Below, piece after piece: positions 18,208-25,490 of a stretch of 64,000 nt of DNA (the stretch's first letter is position 1; the number at the start of each line of letters is the position of its first letter). Position numbers and translations under genes: made by a program. Under the pieces are notes generated by a model, which did not search any database, was not told where the DNA came from, and saw only the letters and a list, made by a program, of their open reading frames with translations. The DNA is from Streptomyces naganishii JCM 4654 (GTDB taxonomy: Bacteria; Actinomycetota; Actinomycetes; Streptomycetales; Streptomycetaceae), in the NCBI RefSeq assembly GCF_014650575.1, contig NZ_BMVF01000004.1, positions 372,001 through 436,000 on the forward strand. The letters run 5' to 3'.

Positions 18208-18300
18208 GGAGGCGTGTGGGTGCCTGGTGGCCCTCCCGGTCTTCAAAACCGAGGTGTCCGAGGATCTCGGGCAGGCGGGTTCGATTCCCGTCCGCCTCCG
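18208..18300 (+). tRNA. selC: tRNA-Sec (anticodon UCA)
   Basis: A 93-nt cloverleaf. The acceptor strands GGAGGCG (18208-18214) and CGCCTCC (18293-18299) are followed by discriminator G. The anticodon TCA is at 18243-18245 in the loop CTTCAAA. A long variable arm, CCGAG-GAT-CTCGG (18258-18270), and T-arm GGGTTCGATTCCC complete it. The long variable arm and UCA anticodon identify the selenocysteine tRNA, which is charged with serine and converted by SelA. An eighth acceptor pair is not clean (T18215 opposite C18292), and no CCA is encoded. It lies on the strand opposite to selD, selB and selA, and a possible TAGCCT -10 box precedes it. Confidence 0.95.
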
Positions 18301-20090
18301 TCGTCCGCCGTGCCGGGCCGGCAGCGTCTGCGCTGGTCGTCCACGCGCTCGGTGCGGCCGCGCCCGTCGAGGAACTCCAGCAGCGGCACGGCGACCCGGC
18401 GGGTGGTGTCGAGGGCCTTGCGCGCCTCGCTGAGCGTGAACGGCTGCGGCAGCTCGCCCAGCAGCGCGGCGGCCCGCTCCTCCGCTCCCGGAAGCAGCAC
18501 GATGCCGTCGGCGATCCGCAGCAGCGCGCCCGCCGCGACGGCCGCGGCCAACGCCTTGCGGTCCAGGCCGAGCCGGGCCAGACGGTCGGCGTCCGGGGCG
18601 CGGAACGGCGCCCGTTCGAGGTCGCCGCGCACGGCGTCGACGGCCGCCCGCAGGCGCGGCGGGAGGGTGGGCCCCCCGCTCCCGGGGCCGTGCAGGCGGC
18701 CGTTGCGGTGCGCGAGGCGGGGCTCGCCCGGGCTCGCGGCGAGCGCGTCGACCAGTGCGCGGTCGGGCAGGCGCAGCAGACGCCGGGCCGCCTCGGTGGG
18801 CAGGCCCGGTTCCATGGGGTGCTCCTCCGCGTACCGCTCGACCTCGTCGGTCAGGCGTTCGCGCAGCCGCGCCCAGTGGTGGCCGTCGGCGAGCCAGTCC
18901 CCGGCGACGGGCTCGGCGGGCGGGGCCACACCCATGGCGAGCAGGTCGGCGCGGCGGATCAGGCCGCGCTGCCGCAGCTCGGCCGCGCCGTCGGGCCTGC
19001 CGCTCATGCCGGTCAGCTCCGCGGCCCTCGCGCGTGCCGCGCCGCGCCGCGCCAGCCTGGGCGGGCGCACGTCCAGGACGGTCACCGCGCAGGGCCTGCG
19101 GCCGCCGCCCGGTTCGCGCAGGACCGCCCGGTCCCCGATGCGCAGGGGCAGGGCGCGGCGCAGGGTCAGCCGGGCGGTGTCCTCGCCCAGTGGCCGTACG
19201 GTCACGGGCACGGCGGCGGTGCCGATGTGCAGGGTGACCGTACGGGGCAGGTCGGCGGCCGGCTCCCCGGCGATGCGGGCGTCCACGAGGTCGGTGAGCA
19301 GCCAGCGGCCGGGGGTGAGCAGTACCTGGCCGCGGCCGAGGGCGCCGTCCTGGTGGCCGTGGACGTTGACCGCGACCCGGGCCACCCCGCTGACGGCGCT
19401 CCGCTCCCGGTTCAGGGACTGCAGTCCCCGTACCCGCAGCGCGGTCCGCCCGTCCCCGGTCACCAGCCGGTCGCCGGTGCGCAGGGTGCCGGAGCCGAGC
19501 GTGCCGGTCACCACCGTGCCGTGGCCGCGCACGGTGAACGCTCGGTCCAGCCACAGCCGTACGTCCGCGTCGGCGGGCGGCTCGGGCAGCGCGCCGGCCA
19601 TCCGGGCCAGCTCGGCGCGCAGCTCGGCGAGGCCCGCGCCGGTCACCGAGCTCACCGCGACGGACGGCACGGCGCCGAGCGAGGTGCGGGCCAGGCGCTC
19701 GGCGGCCTCGGCGCGCACCGGCTCCGGGTCGGCGAGGTCGCTGCGGGTCACCGCGAGCACGGCGTGCCGTACGCCGAGGGCGTCGAGGATCTCCAGGTGC
19801 TCCTGGGACTGGGGCTGCCAGCCCTGGTCGGCGGCCACCACGAAGAGCACGGCGGGCACGGGTCCCACGCCGGCCAGCATGGTGGACACGAACCGCTCGT
19901 GCCCGGGCACGTCGACGAAGGCGAGCGGTTCGCCGCCGGCGCCGTCGGGAGCGGTCCACACGAAGCCGAGGTCCAGGGTCAGTCCGCGGCGGCGCTCCTC
20001 CTCGTAGCGGTCGGGTTCCATCCCGGTCAGGGCCCGTACCAGGGCGGACTTACCGTGGTCGACGTGGCCCGCGGTGGCCAGCACCCGCAT
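18243..20090 (-). CDS. selB: Selenocysteine-specific elongation factor SelB
   Basis: 615 residues. The GTPase domain opens with MRVLATAGHVDHGKS (P-loop), then VDVPGHERFV (G3) and VTRSDL (G4-like), followed by EF-Tu-like beta domains and C-terminal winged helices that bind the SECIS hairpin. ATG 20090 matches the family start; GTG 20097-20099 would add three residues. The final 20 residues (GGGRESNPPARDPRTPRF) are a reading of the tRNA-Sec gene on the opposite strand. The stop TGA (18243-18245) is exactly the complement of the UCA anticodon. Little of this tail is likely to matter for function. Confidence 0.93.
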   Translation of the reverse strand: MRVLATAGHVDHGKSALVRALTGMEPDRYEEERRRGLTLDLGFVWTAPDGAGGEPLAFVDVPGHERFVSTMLAGVGPVPAVLFVVAADQGWQPQSQEHLEILDALGVRHAVLAVTRSDLADPEPVRAEAAERLARTSLGAVPSVAVSSVTGAGLAELRAELARMAGALPEPPADADVRLWLDRAFTVRGHGTVVTGTLGSGTLRTGDRLVTGDGRTALRVRGLQSLNRERSAVSGVARVAVNVHGHQDGALGRGQVLLTPGRWLLTDLVDARIAGEPAADLPRTVTLHIGTAAVPVTVRPLGEDTARLTLRRALPLRIGDRAVLREPGGGRRPCAVTVLDVRPPRLARRGAARARAAELTGMSGRPDGAAELRQRGLIRRADLLAMGVAPPAEPVAGDWLADGHHWARLRERLTDEVERYAEEHPMEPGLPTEAARRLLRLPDRALVDALAASPGEPRLAHRNGRLHGPGSGGPTLPPRLRAAVDAVRGDLERAPFRAPDADRLARLGLDRKALAAAVAAGALLRIADGIVLLPGAEERAAALLGELPQPFTLSEARKALDTTRRVAVPLLEFLDGRGRTERVDDQRRRCRPGTADDGGGRESNPPARDPRTPRF

Positions 20091-20099
20091 CGCGCCCAC

Positions 20100-21491
20100 C
20101 TATCCTTCCGCGGCCGACCGCACGGCCCGGGCCAGCGGTTCGTCGTCGTGGGGCGGCACGGATCGCAGGTCCAGCAGGCACCGCCCCGCCTCCAGGCGTC
20201 CCACCACGGGCACGGGGCCGGTGCGCAGCCGGGCGGCGTAGTGCTCGGGCAGGGACAGCGCGGCGCTGGGCAGGGTCACGCCGGGCGCCCCGCCGCCGCC
20301 CACCGTGGCCGCCGAGGGCACGGCCCGTACGTCGACTCCGGCGTCGCTCAGGTCGGCGGCGAGCCGGCCGGCCCGGCGGGTGAGTTCGTCCGGGTCGGCG
20401 GCGAGGGCCTCGGCGGTCGGCGTATCCGGTCCGGTGAGGGTGGCCTCCAGGGCGGCCAGGGTCAGCTTGTCCACGCGCAGGGCGCGGGCCAGCGGGTGCC
20501 GGGCCAGTGTCCGTACGAGGCCCTCCTCACCAAGGAGGAGTCCGCACTGGGGGCCGCCGAGCAGCTTGTCCCCACTCGCCGTCACCAGCGCCGCTCCGGA
20601 CCTCAACTGGGTCTCGGCGTCGGGCTCTTCGGGCAGCAGCGGGTGCGGGGCGAGCAGCCCGGAGCCGATGTCGACGACCACGGGCACGCCCAGCCGGGAC
20701 AGCTCCCCGGCCTCGGCGGTCCGGGTGAAGCCGGTGATGCGGAAGTTGGAGGGGTGCACCTTGAGCACGAACGCCGTCTCGGGGCCGATCGCGTCGGCGT
20801 AGTCGGCGGTGCTCGTACGGTTGGTCGTCCCGACCTCGCGGAGCCGGGCGCCGGTGGAGACCAGCAGGTCCGGCAGCCGGAAGCCGTCGCCGATCTCGAC
20901 CATCTCGCCCCGGCTGATGACGATCTCCCGGCCGGCGGCCAGCGCGGTGGCGGCGAGCACGAGGGCGGCGGCGCCGTTGTTGACGACGTGCGCGGCGCCG
21001 GCCGAGGGCACCCGGTCGCGCAGCGCCGCGAGCGCGGAACGGCCACGGCGGGCCCGTACCCCCGTCTCGAGGTCCAGTTCCACGTCCGTGGGCCCCGCGG
21101 CCTCCTGCACGGCCTGCCGGGCCGCCGCCGACAGGGGCGCCCGGCCGAGGTTGGTGTGCAGCAGCACCCCGGTGGCGTTGATCACCGGGCGCAGCCCGCC
21201 GGCGGTGCGCGGCAGCAGCGCGACGGCGGTGTCGGGGACCTCCTCCGGCGCGACGGCGCCTTCGCGCGCCCGCTGCTGCGCCTGGCGTACGGCGTCCCTG
21301 ACCGGTCCGGGTCCGAGCCGCGCCGACGCGTCGACCAGGCGGGGGTCGCGCAGTACGGCGTCGGTGCGGGGGATGAGCCGCCGCCGGTCGGTCTCCTCCC
21401 CCGTCCACTGCCCCGTGACCCGCTGGTCCACCGCAGCCCCTCCGTCCCGAGCCCGGCCCCGCGGCCCCTTCGCCGTCGAGGCACGCCCCAT
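20100..21491 (-). CDS. selA: L-seryl-tRNA(Sec) selenium transferase SelA
   Basis: 463 residues, the same length as E. coli SelA. It is a PLP enzyme that converts Ser-tRNA-Sec to Sec-tRNA-Sec using selenophosphate. The family block VINATGVLLHTNLGRAP is followed by the PLP lysine in SGDKLLGGPQCG near residue 310. DVELDLETGVRARRGR is another conserved segment. The first ~20 residues (MGRASTAKGPRGRARDG) are poorly typical, and a start at the GTG near residue 21 (VDQRVTGQW) is possible. The stop lies next to the selB start, so selA, selB and probably selD form one minus-strand unit interrupted by the antisense tRNA. Confidence 0.95.
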   Translation of the reverse strand: MGRASTAKGPRGRARDGGAAVDQRVTGQWTGEETDRRRLIPRTDAVLRDPRLVDASARLGPGPVRDAVRQAQQRAREGAVAPEEVPDTAVALLPRTAGGLRPVINATGVLLHTNLGRAPLSAAARQAVQEAAGPTDVELDLETGVRARRGRSALAALRDRVPSAGAAHVVNNGAAALVLAATALAAGREIVISRGEMVEIGDGFRLPDLLVSTGARLREVGTTNRTSTADYADAIGPETAFVLKVHPSNFRITGFTRTAEAGELSRLGVPVVVDIGSGLLAPHPLLPEEPDAETQLRSGAALVTASGDKLLGGPQCGLLLGEEGLVRTLARHPLARALRVDKLTLAALEATLTGPDTPTAEALAADPDELTRRAGRLAADLSDAGVDVRAVPSAATVGGGGAPGVTLPSAALSLPEHYAARLRTGPVPVVGRLEAGRCLLDLRSVPPHDDEPLARAVRSAAEG

Positions 21492-21524
21492 CGTCTCTCA
21501 GCACCCTCGGCCCCGCGCACGACA

Positions 21525-21563
21525 CGCCGGGCGCCGCACCGTCTACCCGTGCGGCGCCCGGCG
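21525..21563. terminator. 15-bp hairpin after the coiled-protein gene
   Basis: A perfect 15-bp stem (21525-21539 with 21549-21563) and a 9-nt loop lie just downstream of the minus-strand gene ending at 21587 and ahead of selA. It probably separates the sel genes from the upstream minus-strand pair. No T-run follows. Confidence 0.65.
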
Positions 21564-21586
21564 ATACGTGCCGGATGCGGATGCGC

Positions 21587-22135
21587 TCAGGTGCTGAGCA
21601 GCCGGTTGAAGAACGAGCGGTAGCGGCGCAGCGCCCTGCGCAGGTCCTCGGTGTCCACGCGCTCACCCTGGCTCCACTGGCCCTCGAGGTCCTGCTTGTG
21701 CCGGGCGAAGGTCGCGGCCAGCGTCTGCATGACGTCGGCGACCAGGCCGTCGGCGGTGTGCACGGCCTCGCGCGGGTCGTCCACGAAGCGGCTCTGCACC
21801 TCGTGCCAGCGGTCGCGGAAGCTTCGCTCCTCCTCGGCGGTGAGCAACTCGGGGGCGGCTTCTTCTCCGCTTCCCTCCGCGGTTCCTCCTTCGGTGGCGC
21901 CCTGGGCGCGGGTGTCTCCCGGGACGCTGGTGGTGGTGTCCGCCGGGCCGGCGGGGCTGTCCGGGGTGGGCTGCGGGGGCGCCCCCTCCCCCGTGCTCTC
22001 GCCCGGGTAGACGGGTGCCGCGGGCCCGGTGTCCTGCGGCTGCGCGCCGCCGGGTGCCGGGGCGCCGGGTGGCTGGGCCAGGTCCTCGGTGGACAGGGCG
22101 CCGCCCGCGCGGGTCGGTTCCTCGTTGCTGTGCAT
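21587..22135 (-). CDS. Hypothetical protein, paralogue of the upstream neighbour
   Basis: 182 residues. The first ~95 are Pro/Gly/Thr-rich and probably disordered. The remaining 85 are helical: EERSFRDRWHEVQSRFVDDPREAVHTADGLVADVMQTL and a C-terminal LRRALRRYRSFFNRLLST. The same two blocks appear in the protein encoded immediately upstream, so the two genes are a tandem duplication of one helical domain with different N-termini. No function is recognised. The domain resembles a helical bundle found in many Streptomyces proteins of unknown role. Confidence 0.75.
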   Translation of the reverse strand: MHSNEEPTRAGGALSTEDLAQPPGAPAPGGAQPQDTGPAAPVYPGESTGEGAPPQPTPDSPAGPADTTTSVPGDTRAQGATEGGTAEGSGEEAAPELLTAEEERSFRDRWHEVQSRFVDDPREAVHTADGLVADVMQTLAATFARHKQDLEGQWSQGERVDTEDLRRALRRYRSFFNRLLST

Positions 22136-22199
22136 GGCTTCCTCCCTGCCGGCCCGACCCTCGGGCGGCCGGCGGCCGGGATGACGGATGGCGGGCTGG

Positions 22200-22757
22200 T
22201 CAGGAGGGGGCGTGCTGGGCGCGGCCTCCGTCGGAGAGCAGTTCGTCGAAGAGCGCGCGGTAGTGCACCATCGCGCCCCTGAGCTGCTCGGTCGTGGCCC
22301 TGCTGCGGGTGCTGAGCGTCTCGACCTCGTGGGCGGCCCGGTAGTGCTCGAGGGTCCGGCCGTGCTGGACCGAGAGGTCCTCGGCCTGCTGCTCGAAGCC
22401 CTCGGTCGGGTAGCCGCGCTCGTGCATCAGCGAGGTCACCAGCCGGTCGGCGTCGTGCACCGCGTCCTCGGGCCGGTCGACGAACTCCTGCTGGACGTTG
22501 CTCCACTCGTGCGTGTAGCGCTCGCGCGCCGCGGCGGGCAGCGGCTTGATGTCCAGGGCGTCGTGCCGCTTCTCGCGGGCCCTGAGCTCGCGCTCCGCGT
22601 CCCGGCGGCTGTCGGCGCCCTCCACCGTCCGTTCGTACTCCGGGCCGAAGCGGTCACGGAGGCGGCGGCGCCGCGTCAGCAGCGAGGCCGCCACGGCGAT
22701 CAGGGCGAGTACGACGACGATGGGGATGATGATCGCTAGAAGTGTTCCCGTGGACAT
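22200..22757 (-). CDS. Membrane-anchored hypothetical protein, paralogue
   Basis: 185 residues. An N-terminal membrane anchor (LLAIIIPIVVVLALIAVAASLL) precedes a basic stop-transfer segment and a helical cytosolic domain with YTHEWSNVQQEFVDRPEDAVHDADRLVTSLM and LRGAMVHYRALFDELLS, the same blocks as the downstream protein. ATG 22757 was preferred over GTG 22766 because AAGGGGGT lies about 8 nt before the ATG. Transcribed together with the downstream paralogue (64-bp gap). The role is unknown. Confidence 0.75.
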   Translation of the reverse strand: MSTGTLLAIIIPIVVVLALIAVAASLLTRRRRLRDRFGPEYERTVEGADSRRDAERELRAREKRHDALDIKPLPAAARERYTHEWSNVQQEFVDRPEDAVHDADRLVTSLMHERGYPTEGFEQQAEDLSVQHGRTLEHYRAAHEVETLSTRSRATTEQLRGAMVHYRALFDELLSDGGRAQHAPS

Positions 22758-23114
22758 GTGACGCACCCCCTTGTGCGTCTGTGCTTATGCCCGGCAACCC
22801 GTCCGTTATGCCCGCTTATAACCCACTGTTGCGCGGGCGCCCGCTCGAGATGCCGACCCGCGAAGCGGCGACTAGCGTCTACCAGTGAGAGCCGCAACCG
22901 GGGCACGCCCCGCCCGGCGAGGTCTCCACAACGGGGGCCCGTTGCCGCAGAACTCGTCCGCTGAACGCGACGCGGGCGGGCGGCGGGGGCTGAGACGTGC
23001 TTCTCACATTCAGCGGCGACACCGGAAGACCGCGCCGCACTTCTCACCTGGCGGCCGCGGCCATCATTCTCGCGCCGTCCTTCGCGCGAGACGATGGGAA
23101 AGAAAGGTATACCC
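22758..23114. other. Intergenic region between divergent genes
   Basis: 357 bp between the membrane-anchored protein and the secreted repeat protein. It contains comparatively AT-rich stretches (TTATGCCC, TTATAACCC) that may hold the minus-strand promoter, and GAAAGG before the ATG of the secreted protein. I see no convincing gene in it. Confidence 0.5.
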
Positions 23115-23498
23115 ATGCGAGCACAGCGCGTTAAGCGCCTTTTCGCGGTGTCGGCAAGCGGCGTTCTGCTGGCCGGCGGCGCGGCGATCGGCGCAGCGGG
23201 GACCGCTTCGGCTCACGACTCGAGCCATTACACCCACGACCACTACAGCTTCAGCCGCGACTGCTCCGACCACAACCGCCACAACGGCGACTGGTGGGAC
23301 AACTGCGGTGACAACAGCGACCACCGCGGCGACCACGGTGACCACGGCGACTTCGGCCGCGGCGACCACGGCGACCACGGTGACCACGGCGACTTCGGCC
23401 GCGGCGGTGACCACGGCGGCGGCGACCACGGTGGCGATCACGGTGGCGGCGACCACGGCGGCGGCGACCACGGCGGCGGCGACCACGGCGGCCGCTGA
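23115..23498 (+). CDS. Secreted His/Asp/Gly-repeat protein
   Basis: 127 residues. A signal peptide is clear: MRAQRVKRLF, hydrophobic core VSASGVLLAGGAAIGAAG, cleavage after TASA. The mature part begins with a His/Asp/Tyr-rich segment holding two cysteines (SRDCSDHN, WDNCGDN). It then becomes a repeat of GDHG units with GDFGRG spacers to the C-terminus. Alternating Asp and His suggests surface or extracellular divalent-metal binding, which is inference. GAAAGG stands before the ATG; an in-frame ATG at 23094 lacks this site. The codon pattern stays GC-rich. Confidence 0.78.
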   Translation: MRAQRVKRLFAVSASGVLLAGGAAIGAAGTASAHDSSHYTHDHYSFSRDCSDHNRHNGDWWDNCGDNSDHRGDHGDHGDFGRGDHGDHGDHGDFGRGGDHGGGDHGGDHGGGDHGGGDHGGGDHGGR

Positions 23499-23601
23499 CA
23501 CTGATCCAGTTCACTGAAGTCACGATGTGCGGTTCCGTCAGCGGGCCGCACACCGTGGCGTGTTCACGGCCGGACGGGACCCGCGGTCAGCCGGCCACGT
23601 G

Positions 23602-24015
23602 TCAGCCGGCCGCGTTGTCGACACGCAGCCGCACCTGCTCCTCCAGGCGCCGCAGGCTCCCGTCGAGGGCGTCGCGGGCGGCCCGCTCGCCGGGGTCGTG
23701 GCTGTCCTCGAAGAAGGAGAGGTGAACGGTCACCTCGCTGGCGCCGCTGCCGATTCCGGCGACCTGGAGCCAGCCCGCGTAGCCGCCCTGCTCGCGGGTG
23801 CCCCACTCGATGCGCATCTGGTCGCGTTCGGCGCGCATCAGGGCCGAGGTGTCCTCGTCGGTGCGGTCCTCGTGGACCGTGACGGCGGGCGGTTCCTGCG
23901 CCCGTACGTGCAGGGCGTCCGGCAGCCAGGCGTCGAACTGGGAGACGTTGGCGGCCTGGTCGAAGACCTGCTCGGGCTGGGCCGGCATGGTGCGTGAACG
24001 TTCGTACTCGGCCAT
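23602..24015 (-). CDS. SRPBCC (START-like) family protein
   Basis: 137 residues starting MAEYERSRTMPAQPEQVFDQAANVSQFDAWLPDALHV, the usual opening of polyketide-cyclase/SRPBCC domains, followed by alternating beta strands and a C-terminal helix LDGSLRRLEEQVRLRV. Such folds bind hydrophobic ligands in a helix-grip cavity; many small Streptomyces members have no known ligand. ATG 24015 follows GAGGA. It stands alone between convergent and co-directional neighbours. Confidence 0.78.
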   Translation of the reverse strand: MAEYERSRTMPAQPEQVFDQAANVSQFDAWLPDALHVRAQEPPAVTVHEDRTDEDTSALMRAERDQMRIEWGTREQGGYAGWLQVAGIGSGASEVTVHLSFFEDSHDPGERAARDALDGSLRRLEEQVRLRVDNAAG

Positions 24016-24096
24016 CGCTGACACCGTTCCTCGGCTCGGGGGTCGTACCCCCACCGCGTGCCCCTTCCGGCCCGGCCCAAAAGTTCGGCCGCCGGG

Positions 24097-24927
24097 TCAG
24101 GTCGCCGTGCGGGCGGTCGGGCCGGTGGCGGACCGAGGCGCCGCACCGGCCGTCGTGCGGCGCAGATGGGCGTCGATCAGAGCGAACGTGGCGTCGGGCC
24201 GCTCGATGTGCGGCAGGTGCCCCGCCTCGGCGACGACCTCCATGCGGCCGTCGCCGAAGGCGGCGGCGTAGGCCGCGCCGTAGGCGGGCGTGACGATGCG
24301 GTCGCTCGCGCCCCACACCAGCAGGGCAGGTGTGCGGACGCGCCCGAGGCGGCGCAGGAGCCCGGGGTCGTGCATGTAGGGGTCGCCGGCCAGGACGCGC
24401 ATGGTGGCCATGTTGGCCCGGAGGCTCGCGAGTCGGGCGCCGGAGAGGCCGGCCGGGTCGACGAAGTGGGCGTCCGGGTCGTGCCAGGAGCGCTCGGCCA
24501 GACCGCGCGGGTCGAGGGCGAAGACGTCGGCCGGGGTCTCTCCCGGCACGTGCACGCCGACCGCGTCGATCAGCACCAGTCCGGTGATGAGCCCGGCGGT
24601 GTCGCGCAGGGCCATCTCGGCAGCGATCCAGCCGCCGAGCGAGGAGCCGACGACCAGGACGTCGTCCAGGCCCCGGTCGGCCAGCAGGCGCAGGTAGGCC
24701 ACGGCGAGGTCGTCGACGCCGGTGAGCCGGCCGGGGCGGGGCGTGCCGTCCCAGCCGGGGTGCACGGGGGTGAGGGTGTGCGCGGTGCGGGACAGGTGCG
24801 CGGCGAGGCCGGCGACCGTGGCCGGACCTCCGCCGCCGTGCAGGATCAGCACCGGGCGGCCGGTGCCGGACTCGGAGAGGGTGAGGGGCAGGTCGGGGTA
24901 CACGTTCGCCGTGTGTTCGGTGGTCAT
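24097..24927 (-). CDS. Alpha/beta hydrolase
   Basis: 276 residues. Oxyanion-hole loop LILHGGGG, nucleophile elbow VVGSSLGGW, a lid region rich in Ala/Leu, acid residue near LVWGASDRIVTP and histidine in EAGHLPHIE make a complete catalytic triad. The substrate is unknown. ATG 24927 (MTTEHTANVYPD) was preferred over GTG 24936. It is transcribed away from a MarR-type regulator across a short AT-rich gap with a palindrome, so that regulator probably controls it. Confidence 0.88.
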   Translation of the reverse strand: MTTEHTANVYPDLPLTLSESGTGRPVLILHGGGGPATVAGLAAHLSRTAHTLTPVHPGWDGTPRPGRLTGVDDLAVAYLRLLADRGLDDVLVVGSSLGGWIAAEMALRDTAGLITGLVLIDAVGVHVPGETPADVFALDPRGLAERSWHDPDAHFVDPAGLSGARLASLRANMATMRVLAGDPYMHDPGLLRRLGRVRTPALLVWGASDRIVTPAYGAAYAAAFGDGRMEVVAEAGHLPHIERPDATFALIDAHLRRTTAGAAPRSATGPTARTAT

Positions 24928-24956
24928 GACGGACACAGTAACTAAACATCTTTATT

Positions 24957-24968
24957 TAAGCTAGCTTA
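24957..24968. promoter_or_regulatory. Palindromic operator between hydrolase and marR
   Basis: TAAGCTAGCTTA is a perfect 12-bp palindrome in an AT-rich island (24938-24975) that contrasts with the GC-rich surroundings. ACTAA (24941-24945) and TTAGT (24966-24970) form a wider inverted pair. The site lies 22 bp from the marR ATG and 30 bp from the hydrolase ATG, suiting a MarR-dimer operator. The assignment is inference. Confidence 0.6.
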
Positions 24969-24989
24969 GTCACGCGTTACACTGCGGTC

Positions 24990-25433
24990 ATGCACGCTGA
25001 CCCGCAGACTCTCGGACGGGCGGTCAAGTCCGCCCAGTACCGGCAGCACCGGGCGCTGGACAGCGCCCTGTCCGGCGTCGGGACGACGCTCGCCCAGTGG
25101 GACGCGCTGCGCGCCGTCGCGCGGACGCCGGGGGCCTCGGCCCGGGAACTCGCGGCGGCCACGTTCCAGAGCGAGCAGGCCTTCGGCACGCTGGTGGGCC
25201 GGCTGACGGCCCAGCACCTGGTCGAGCGCCGGCCGGGGCGCGGCCGGCGCATCGAGCACCACCTCACGGCGGAGGGCGAGCGGGTGCTGGCCGCCGGGCA
25301 CAAGGTGGCCGACCAGGTGCTCGCCGACTGCTTCGCCCCGCTGTCCGGCGAGGACCGCGCACAACTCCTCGCGCTGCTGCTGCGGCTCGTCCCGGAAGGC
25401 GGCGCGAACGCGAACGGGGGCTCGCGTCCGTAG
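24990..25433 (+). CDS. MarR-family transcriptional regulator
   Basis: 147 residues with the winged helix-turn-helix of the MarR family: LAQWDALRAVARTPGASARELAAATFQSEQAFGTLVGRLTAQHLVERRPG, then the wing GRGRRIEHHLTAEGERVL and a C-terminal dimer helix. These repress divergent genes and release DNA on binding small phenolic or oxidant ligands. The divergent hydrolase and the palindrome between them point to local autoregulation. Confidence 0.9.
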   Translation: MHADPQTLGRAVKSAQYRQHRALDSALSGVGTTLAQWDALRAVARTPGASARELAAATFQSEQAFGTLVGRLTAQHLVERRPGRGRRIEHHLTAEGERVLAAGHKVADQVLADCFAPLSGEDRAQLLALLLRLVPEGGANANGGSRP

Positions 25434-25490
25434 CCGGTCGCGTGGCCGGGGACGCCGGCGCGGTTGCGTGACCGGGGACGGCGGCGCCGG

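Noticed and set aside
18118..19959. Apparent upstream extension of selD by 614 codons across the tRNA and selB
   Set aside because: The frame is open only by chance. selD has a proper ATG at 18117 with the family N-terminus, and selB occupies the region in another frame.
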